Of a stretch of 11,339 nt of DNA, positions 7,343 to 11,339 are shown piece after piece. The notes beneath the pieces are model-generated. The model did no database searches, had not been told where the DNA came from, and saw only the letters and a list, made by a program, of their open reading frames with translations. The first letter of the stretch is position 1. Each line of letters starts with the position of its first letter. Source of the DNA: Deltaproteobacteria bacterium (lineage in GTDB: Bacteria > Desulfobacterota > DSM-4660 > Desulfatiglandales > HGW-15); assembly GCA_019308525.1 (NCBI GenBank), contig JAFDIC010000083.1, positions 1 through 11,339 on the forward strand, given 5' to 3'. Made by a program: the position numbers and the translations under genes.

Positions 7343-7908
7343 CCCAAGAGCTTACGGATCATCCCCAGGTCCTTCACGCCTGTTCTGCCGGAGGTAATGA
7401 GCCAGATCCGTTCAAGGCCTGCGGGCGGGCTCTCTGCAAGGCTCTTTTTGAGTATTGCAACAAAGCGGTCTATTCCAACCAGGCCATAGCCGGTCCCCAT
7501 CAGTGGAAGCCCTATGGATTGAAACCCCCTCCTATCAGTCTCCCTCAGCACCCGGGCAAGACATTCTTCTATCCACTCCTCTTTGCAGATGGTTTCCTGG
7601 TTGAAATCGTAGATGATAGCCAGGAACCTGCAAGGTGATTCCCCCTTGACCAACAGGCTGCCAGGTCTTTCGGGCCGGGTCTCTATCAGCCGGGTCTTGA
7701 TCTTCATCAGTGGATCCTTTACCTCCTTCACCACCGGTGGTGCACTCATGACAAGAAAGGTATCTTCTTCAACCACCACCCCATCGATCCTAAAGGGCGG
7801 TCGTTCTAAGGATGCAGCTACGACCAGGTACCTCCCCCACTTCATCTCAAAGTACTTCTTGTCATGCAGGACCCTTAAGTGTGCTTTGCCCTTTCTATCT
7901 TCCTTCAA
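7339..7908 (-). CDS. Divergent macro-domain-like protein
   Basis: A 189-aa protein that I read as a degenerate macro domain. The clearest part is FQSIGLPLMGTGYGLVGIDR (129-148), matching the macro pattern of a strand ending SIAFP then a GTGxxG phosphate loop and a helix. It is preceded by PGSLLVKGESPCRFLAIIY (82-100), like the strand that precedes it in macro domains, and by the helix WIEECLARVLRETDRRG. Family knowledge: macro domains bind or remove ADP-ribose and related nucleotides. Odd: the N-terminal NAAN adenine/ribose motif is not visible; the equivalent strand IDGVVV is followed by EEDT. The TTG start at 7908 overlaps the AlaX gene by 14 nt; the ATG at 7845 is an alternative. Catalysis cannot be assumed. 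Confidence 0.65.
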   Translation of the reverse strand: MKEDRKGKAHLRVLHDKKYFEMKWGRYLVVAASLERPPFRIDGVVVEEDTFLVMSAPPVVKEVKDPLMKIKTRLIETRPERPGSLLVKGESPCRFLAIIYDFNQETICKEEWIEECLARVLRETDRRGFQSIGLPLMGTGYGLVGIDRFVAILKKSLAESPPAGLERIWLITSGRTGVKDLGMIRKLLG

Positions 7909-8335
7909 GCCTAAACCTTATTCTAAGTACTCCATCATCAAAGCTGGTGGACACAATCCTGAACAGCCCTATTTCCCCTGTGGAACTGACATGGGGCCCG
8001 ATACAGGGACATGCGTCATAGTCACCAACCTTGACTATCCTGATCTTATGGTCGGCATCCCTTGGCAGTCTTCCAAGATCGTAGTATCTATCCGCCTCCA
8101 TCCTGTCCATGAACTCTTCTGTAACAGGCAGATCCGCCCCTATTGCACCATTGACCCTTCTCTCTATCTCCCTTTCATCTTTTTCGTCCAAGGGGTGATC
8201 GAAGTGATAGTCGCATTTAGATTTCTTTTTTTCGATGTGGGCACTAAAGCAACGGCCGCAATCAAACATCCTTATCATGGTCTGATTCAGTAAGTGCTCG
8301 GCAGTGTGCATCCTCGGGTCTATCTGCTTTTTCAT
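7895..8335 (-). CDS. AlaX-like stand-alone alanyl-tRNA editing protein
   Basis: A 146-aa protein corresponding to the free-standing editing domain of alanyl-tRNA synthetase (tRNA_SAD/AlaX). Family knowledge: such proteins hydrolyse Ser-tRNA(Ala) or Gly-tRNA(Ala), or related mischarged tRNAs, in the cytoplasm. The zinc-site residues are all visible: HTAEH (H10, H14) near the start and CPCIGPH (C111, H115) near the end, followed by the usual STGEIGLFRI. The short length and lack of the N-terminal glycine-rich barrel suggest the small AlaX class (inference). ATG 8335 has GGGGAG about 8 nt upstream and overlaps a possible upstream micro-ORF by ATGA. The gene overlaps the macro-like gene, so the pair is probably translated together. 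The editing specificity cannot be read from the sequence. Confidence 0.87.
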   Translation of the reverse strand: MKKQIDPRMHTAEHLLNQTMIRMFDCGRCFSAHIEKKKSKCDYHFDHPLDEKDEREIERRVNGAIGADLPVTEEFMDRMEADRYYDLGRLPRDADHKIRIVKVGDYDACPCIGPHVSSTGEIGLFRIVSTSFDDGVLRIRFRLEGR

Positions 8336-8421
8336 TGGATAACTCCCCTGTTCACGACCCAGGACACCCGCTCAGCCGCTAGCCTGGAAAGAAAAGGTCT
8401 TGGTGGTGGAGGCGACGCCAT
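8332..8421 (-). CDS. Possible translationally coupled 29-codon micro-ORF
   Basis: This short ORF fills the gap between the HTH gene and the AlaX-like gene. Its ATG (8419-8421) is 5 nt after a strong Shine-Dalgarno GAGGTG (8427-8432), and that site begins right after the HTH stop codon. Its TGA overlaps the AlaX ATG as ATGA. The peptide begins MASPPPPRPFLSRL and has four consecutive prolines, which may stall ribosomes, then ends VVNRGVIQ. It could be a leader peptide or translational coupler, or chance. Support is positional and comes from the ribosome binding site; homology is unknown. Confidence 0.35.
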   Translation of the reverse strand: MASPPPPRPFLSRLAAERVSWVVNRGVIQ

Positions 8422-8433
8422 ACAAACACCTCA

Positions 8434-8742
8434 TTATTCCTTGTTGGCCTGTCTTTCCTTGAAGGCCCTTATCTCTTTCTGGTCGATGACCCTGCGTCTT
8501 CCCACCCTTTTACATTTTATCTTGCCTTCCTCGATCCATTTTTTCAGGGTCCTCTGGGATACGCCGAGGTAATCCGCTGCCTCTTTCACGGTAAAGGGAG
8601 ATCCCGCTATTTCATCTTCAACTTCATAGTGTTTGTATAGGTCCTTTTCAAACCCCCTTCTTGCAATCATCAAGAATAACCTTTCCCTTTCTCTCAAAGG
8701 CATCTGGACAATATCCCTGTAAACCTTTTCTGCGGTAATCAT
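8434..8742 (-). CDS. Helix-turn-helix protein, excisionase/MerR-like DNA-binding domain
   Basis: A 102-aa protein with a C-terminal HTH of the excisionase (HTH_17) type. It starts at FTVKEAADYLGVSQRTLKKW (50-69) and is followed by the wing EEGKIKCKRVGRRRVIDQKEI. The N-terminal 45 residues (MITAEKVYRDIVQ and a charged helix) form a small helical region, perhaps for dimer contact. No phage or integrase gene is nearby, so an excisionase role is unlikely; a local regulator of the operon or a chromosome-associated DNA-binding protein fits better (inference). The start at 8742 has an AGAGGG about 11 nt upstream, rather far. It sits 65 nt after the LysM gene, and its stop codon abuts the Shine-Dalgarno of the micro-ORF. 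Confidence 0.82.
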   Translation of the reverse strand: MITAEKVYRDIVQMPLRERERLFLMIARRGFEKDLYKHYEVEDEIAGSPFTVKEAADYLGVSQRTLKKWIEEGKIKCKRVGRRRVIDQKEIRAFKERQANKE

Positions 8743-8807
8743 AACAGCCTACCCTCTCCCGATCTTCTCGTCTCTCCTGATTCCTACTTGACCCCTTGGG
8801 GACCAGG

Positions 8808-9347
8808 TTATCTCTTGACCGACCTGACAAGGAGCCTCTGGCCCGGCCTGATTATATCCCGGGGGGATATCCCATTCAATCGACATATTTCTTCAACCGA
8901 GATCCCGTAACGATTCGAAATACCGGAAAGAGTTTCTCCCCTGCGAACGACGTGATAACTTTCCCGCGCGACCCTCTTTTTTACGGTTGCTCTCTGGGTC
9001 TGGAGCTTTTCAAGGGATTTCCTTATCTCCTTGATCTGATCTTCCAGACGGCCGATCTTGCGATCGGCATATTGCATTTGCTCCATCTTTGCTTCAAGCC
9101 TTTCCAGTCTGTCCTTTATCGCGTTCAACTCCGGTCTGTAGTCCTCGCCTCCGCACCCCGCAAGGAGAAGCATGGAGGCAAGGAGTCCTACCCTTAACAG
9201 GGCATCGAGTCCGATGGGTTCTCTGAACCGGTCAAATGCCCGTTTGATTCTACTCAAACCTGCTGCGCCCCGCCTCGCCATGTACACCTTTTCTCCCAGA
9301 CAGCATTCCTGCCCCTTTCTCCGGGTGCTCCCGTCCTTTTTTCCCAT
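8808..9347 (-). CDS. LysM-domain lipoprotein with coiled coil
   Basis: A predicted envelope protein of 179 aa. Counting from the ATG at 9347: a long, very basic N-terminal region (1-50), a hydrophobic stretch ending in lipobox LLAGC (C65), a coiled coil rich in E, K, L and R (about 73-120), and a LysM domain (about 131-174) with YHVVRRGETLSGISNRYGIS and LNGISPRDIIRPGQRLLV. LysM domains bind peptidoglycan N-acetylglucosamine, so it likely tethers membrane to cell wall. I chose ATG 9347 because GGAGGA (9353-9358) lies 5 nt upstream. This gives an unusually long region before the lipobox. The ATG at 9281 would shorten it to about 42 residues but has a poorer site; the GTG at 9371 is unlikely. 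It is the first gene of the minus-strand block. Confidence 0.85.
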   Translation of the reverse strand: MGKKDGSTRRKGQECCLGEKVYMARRGAAGLSRIKRAFDRFREPIGLDALLRVGLLASMLLLAGCGGEDYRPELNAIKDRLERLEAKMEQMQYADRKIGRLEDQIKEIRKSLEKLQTQRATVKKRVARESYHVVRRGETLSGISNRYGISVEEICRLNGISPRDIIRPGQRLLVRSVKR

Positions 9348-9373
9348 GGTCTTCCTCCGCACTTTGAACACTG

Positions 9374-9395
9374 GGCGATGGGTGTCCCCATCGCC
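9374..9395 (-). promoter_or_regulatory. Hairpin in the leader of the LysM lipoprotein gene
   Basis: GGCGATGGG (9374-9382) and CCCATCGCC (9387-9395) form a perfect 9-bp stem with a 4-nt loop. It lies about 16 nt upstream of the GGAGGA Shine-Dalgarno of the LysM gene, whose start is at 9347. No T tract follows, so an mRNA stability or translation-control element is more likely than a terminator. The role is inference. Confidence 0.4.
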
Positions 9396-9477
9396 TCAAC
9401 CAAGAGTGATTGTGGAACCAAAATTCTTTACCCCTCGCGGCTCAATCCCGCCTCGTCTATCAGGTTTTGCTGGATTA

Positions 9478-9506
9478 TTGCTAAAAACTCTGCTATGAAC
9501 CATATT
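9478..9506 (+). promoter_or_regulatory. Weak candidate promoter for the membrane-protein gene
   Basis: TTGCTA (9478-9483) and CATATT (9501-9506) are 17 bp apart, each matching 4 of 6 consensus bases. It would give a leader of about 145 nt. This is weak evidence, listed because no better site is visible. Confidence 0.2.
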
Positions 9507-9658
9507 TGCCCATTCCCCGGGGTTAGTTGTCTCATACCGGCAAAGATACCACATGAGGGGAGAATTGTAACAAAAAAGGAAACCGATAGAAAGCTTCACA
9601 AGAATCAGGTGCCGCTATCCTCAACACTGGGTTCCTTTTGAACAAGGAGCGTGGTGTC

Positions 9659-10216
9659 ATGAAAAAGACAATAGCTCAAGCCCTGCTCCTATTACTCCTG
9701 GTCTCCATCCTGGGTGGTAGTTTTCTCGCTGTCCGGCACTTCCTTCAACTTCCCTTCAGGGCTACCAATGACGCGCTACACAAAAAGGGTTCGGCGTTCA
9801 CCCTCGATTTTCTAATCCCCAGCGGAACACACATTGACGAGAAGATGACCATAGGCCAGGTTATCCGGATCCGTTTCAAGAAGGAAAGCTCCTTCTATGA
9901 AAGGGTCCTCAGGGCCCTTTCCGAGCAAATCCCGCAAAGGTACCGCTACACCGCAGACCTGTTCCTCTTCCTTTTTTGGTGTTTCCTTTTCATGACCTTT
10001 TTGCGCGTCTTTACTTTCATGGGCTATGCCAGGACTTTACGGACAAGCCTTCTCTTAGGCGGCTTGACGTACTACTTCATGCCGGATTTCACTCCCGGCA
10101 AGAAAGATGACGCCCTCTTCATAGGTTTCGCCCTATTGATAATTGTCATCCGTTTCATCTTGAGAAGGAGGAGAAAAAACTCCTTCTCGAGGTGGAAACC
10201 GAAAAAGGACGATTGA
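9659..10216 (+). CDS. Uncharacterised membrane protein, about four transmembrane helices
   Basis: A 185-aa protein I do not recognise. Helix 1 (about 5-27) opens with a lysine pair and a leucine run. A soluble segment of about 70 residues follows (28-98; includes LDFLIPSGTHIDEKMTIGQV). Helix 2 is about 99-122 (LFLFLFWCFLFMTFLRVFTF), a short hydrophobic helix is at 127-141, and the last helix is about 151-169. It ends in a strongly basic tail. The 70-residue segment is probably periplasmic if the N-terminus is inside (inference). The ATG at 9659 is well supported by AAGGAG 9 nt upstream; an in-frame TTG at 9638 is less likely. It converges on mreB and shares a hairpin at its stop codon. Its neighbour suggests but does not show a cell-envelope role. 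Confidence 0.8.
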   Translation: MKKTIAQALLLLLLVSILGGSFLAVRHFLQLPFRATNDALHKKGSAFTLDFLIPSGTHIDEKMTIGQVIRIRFKKESSFYERVLRALSEQIPQRYRYTADLFLFLFWCFLFMTFLRVFTFMGYARTLRTSLLLGGLTYYFMPDFTPGKKDDALFIGFALLIIVIRFILRRRRKNSFSRWKPKKDD

Positions 10217-10240
10217 TGGCTCCCTCGGGGGCCATCAATC
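10211..10240. terminator. Shared hairpin terminator between the membrane-protein gene and mreB
   Basis: GATTGATGGC (10211-10220) is the exact reverse complement of 10231-10240. With inner wobble pairing the stem extends to 13 bp around a CTCG loop. Both stop codons are inside the arms: TGA at 10214-10216 for the plus gene and TGA at 10235-10237 for mreB. On the minus strand a T5 run follows the stem within 5 nt (opposite 10202-10206), which fits intrinsic termination of mreB. On the plus strand no T run follows, so termination there is less certain. Confidence 0.6.
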
Positions 10241-11269
10241 AATAGTTACCTGTTCCAGCATGGAAAGATTGTCAAGTGCCTGTCCCAAGCCCAATACCAC
10301 CGTGGAGAGAGGGTCCTGGGTACGAATAATCGGAAGCCTTGTCTCCTCTTTCAACAGTATGTCGAGGTTTTTCAAGAGAGACCCCCCGCCTGTCAAGATG
10401 ATTCCATTGTCAACGATGTCTGCGGCAAGCTCTGGAGGGGTCTGTTCCAGTGCGCTCCGAATAACTTCCACTATTGCCCTTACCTGGGCCGACATTGCAT
10501 ACCTGATTTCATCAGAATCTATGGTCAAAATCTTGGGTATGCCTGTGACAAGGTCTCTGCCCTTTACCTCTATCGTCTCCATCTGTCCACCTGGAAAGGC
10601 GTTGCCGATGACCTTCTTTATTGCCTCCGCGGTGCTTATCCCGATCAGCAGGTTGTAAAACCTTTTTATGTGCTGAACGATCGCATCGTCCATCCTGTCC
10701 CCTGCAATCCGGGTCGACTTTATGTAGACTATCCCTCCCAGGGAAATCACTGCAACCTCCGTCGTCCCACCCCCGATATCCACTACCATGCTTGCGGTAG
10801 CCTCCAAGACAGGCAATCCTGCGCCTATTGCAGCGGCCATTGGCTCCTCGATGAAGAAAACCTCTCTCGCTCCGGCGGATTCCGCAGATTCCCTGACAGC
10901 CCTCTTTTCAACCGGGGTAATGCCACTGAGAACGCCGATGACTATTCGCGGTCTGACAAGGGTGGCACGATTATGTACTTTCCTGATAAAATACTTTAGC
11001 ATCGCTTCTGTCACTTCAAAATCCGCGATAACACCATCCTTCATGGGTCGGATGGCCCGTATGTTTCCGGGGGTTCTTCCCAGCATCATCTTGGCCTCCT
11101 TGCCCACGGCAAGGATTCTATTGGACTCCCTGTCATCCGTTTTCACGGCTACCACAGAGGGTTCATCGAGCACTATGCCGTCTCCCTTTACAAAGATCAG
11201 GGTGTTGGCTGTACCCAGATCAATGGCCAGGTCGTGTGAAAAAACCCCTAAAAGAGGATCAAGAAACAC
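10235..11269 (-). CDS. mreB: Rod shape-determining protein MreB (bacterial actin)
   Basis: A 344-aa protein of normal MreB length and near-canonical sequence. MreB forms membrane-associated ATP-dependent filaments that guide the elongation machinery of peptidoglycan synthesis. Visible motifs: phosphate-1 loop DLGTANT (17-23), the catalytic-type glutamate in [14 protein letters not shown] (139-151), phosphate-2 loop [11 protein letters not shown] (164-174), and adenosine motif TGGGSLL (293-299). The N-terminal hydrophobic [10 protein letters not shown] may bind the inner membrane. The start is GTG at 11269 with TAAGG about 6 nt upstream, in agreement with the usual MreB N-terminus. The gene ends in a hairpin terminator (10211-10240). 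In most rod-shaped bacteria mreC and mreD follow; here a convergent membrane-protein gene does instead, so the rest of the cluster must be elsewhere or upstream of the window edge. Family call is certain. Confidence 0.98.
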   Translation of the reverse strand: MFLDPLLGVFSHDLAIDLGTANTLIFVKGDGIVLDEPSVVAVKTDDRESNRILAVGKEAKMMLGRTPGNIRAIRPMKDGVIADFEVTEAMLKYFIRKVHNRATLVRPRIVIGVLSGITPVEKRAVRESAESAGAREVFFIEEPMAAAIGAGLPVLEATASMVVDIGGGTTEVAVISLGGIVYIKSTRIAGDRMDDAIVQHIKRFYNLLIGISTAEAIKKVIGNAFPGGQMETIEVKGRDLVTGIPKILTIDSDEIRYAMSAQVRAIVEVIRSALEQTPPELAADIVDNGIILTGGGSLLKNLDILLKEETRLPIIRTQDPLSTVVLGLGQALDNLSMLEQVTID

Positions 11270-11308
11270 GATTTGCCTTACCCTTTCACAAATTCCAGAA
11301 TTATCCCT

Positions 11309-11337
11309 ATTATTGCATAGTTTTGATAGTTTTTGAA
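11309..11337 (-). promoter_or_regulatory. Candidate promoter for mreB
   Basis: On the minus strand TTCAAA (11332-11337) and AATAAT (11309-11314) are 17 bp apart. The -10 has 5 of 6 and the -35 has 4 of 6 consensus bases. A leader of about 30 nt would follow. The region is AT-rich compared with its surroundings, which supports a promoter, but the window ends right there. Confidence 0.4.
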
Positions 11338-11339
11338 AA

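Larger units (their letters stand above)
9348..9658. other. Divergent intergenic region upstream of the LysM and membrane-protein genes
   Basis: This 311-nt stretch contains no convincing gene. Towards the LysM gene it has a perfect 9-bp hairpin (9374-9395). A weak plus promoter candidate has TTGCTA (9478-9483) and CATATT (9501-9506) with a 17-bp spacer. An 8-bp CCCCGGGG palindrome lies at 9515-9522. AAGGAG (9644-9649) is the ribosome binding site of the downstream gene. I could not find a clear minus promoter for the LysM gene by eye. Confidence 0.45.

Noticed and set aside
7613..8293. Long plus-strand open frame (226 codons) opposite the macro-like and AlaX-like genes
   Set aside because: The minus strand shows conserved AlaX zinc-site motifs, ribosome binding sites and operon overlaps; the plus frame shows no domain.
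8434..8742. Excisionase-type HTH as a sign of an integrated mobile element
   Set aside because: No integrase, transposase, attachment-site repeat or phage gene is seen nearby; this HTH type is also common in chromosomal regulators.
8789..8802. CCCC-TT-GGGG structure between the LysM and HTH genes as a terminator
   Set aside because: The stem is only 3-4 bp with a very small loop and no T tract, so read-through into the HTH gene is expected.
9515..9522. CCCCGGGG palindrome in the divergent spacer
   Set aside because: Eight bases of pure G/C with no extension into flanks; likely chance and not an operator.
10788..11336. Plus-strand open frame (182 codons) opposite mreB
   Set aside because: It is a shadow of the highly conserved mreB gene and has no features of its own.

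Overview
The window looks like chromosomal DNA from a Gram-negative bacterium. It encodes a DUF374/LpxJ-type lysophospholipid acyltransferase, a very large AsmA/YhdP-like envelope protein, two probable lipoproteins and a canonical MreB. Gene content, GTG/TTG starts and short degenerate intergenic repeats suggest a deltaproteobacterium (Desulfobacterota). That placement is inference from style and was not tested by phylogeny. I see no phage, insertion sequence, CRISPR array, tRNA or rRNA.

Layout. Positions 1-148 hold no supportable gene. A minus-strand DUF374 acyltransferase (149-832) is divergent from a plus-strand AsmA-like giant (1237-4944, about 1235 aa). Two sigma70-like promoters with 17-bp spacers sit back to back between them (867-895 minus, 933-961 plus). 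The AsmA gene has a leader of about 270 nt carrying a degenerate heptad repeat that forms a 13-bp inverted repeat. A hairpin-rich spacer (4945-5084) separates it from the convergent block that follows.

From 9347 down to 5085 the minus strand carries a compact, probably co-transcribed set. In transcription order it is: LysM lipoprotein, excisionase-type HTH protein, a possible 29-codon micro-ORF, AlaX-like alanyl-tRNA editing protein, divergent macro-domain protein, GNAT/FemAB-like acyltransferase, TraB/GumN-type protein, small lipoprotein. The AlaX, macro and acyltransferase genes overlap (14 nt and 4 nt), and the micro-ORF overlaps the AlaX start by ATGA, so translational coupling is likely. 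This is the most unusual part of the window. It joins aminoacyl-tRNA proofreading, an ADP-ribose-type fold and a possible aminoacyl/acyl transferase in one block with envelope genes. No common pathway can be proved from the sequence.

After a 311-nt divergent spacer, a plus-strand four-helix membrane protein of unknown function (9659-10216) converges on mreB (10235-11269, minus). The two genes end inside the two arms of one near-perfect hairpin that serves as a shared terminator. mreB is not followed by mreC as it usually is. A plausible mreB promoter lies at the right edge of the window.
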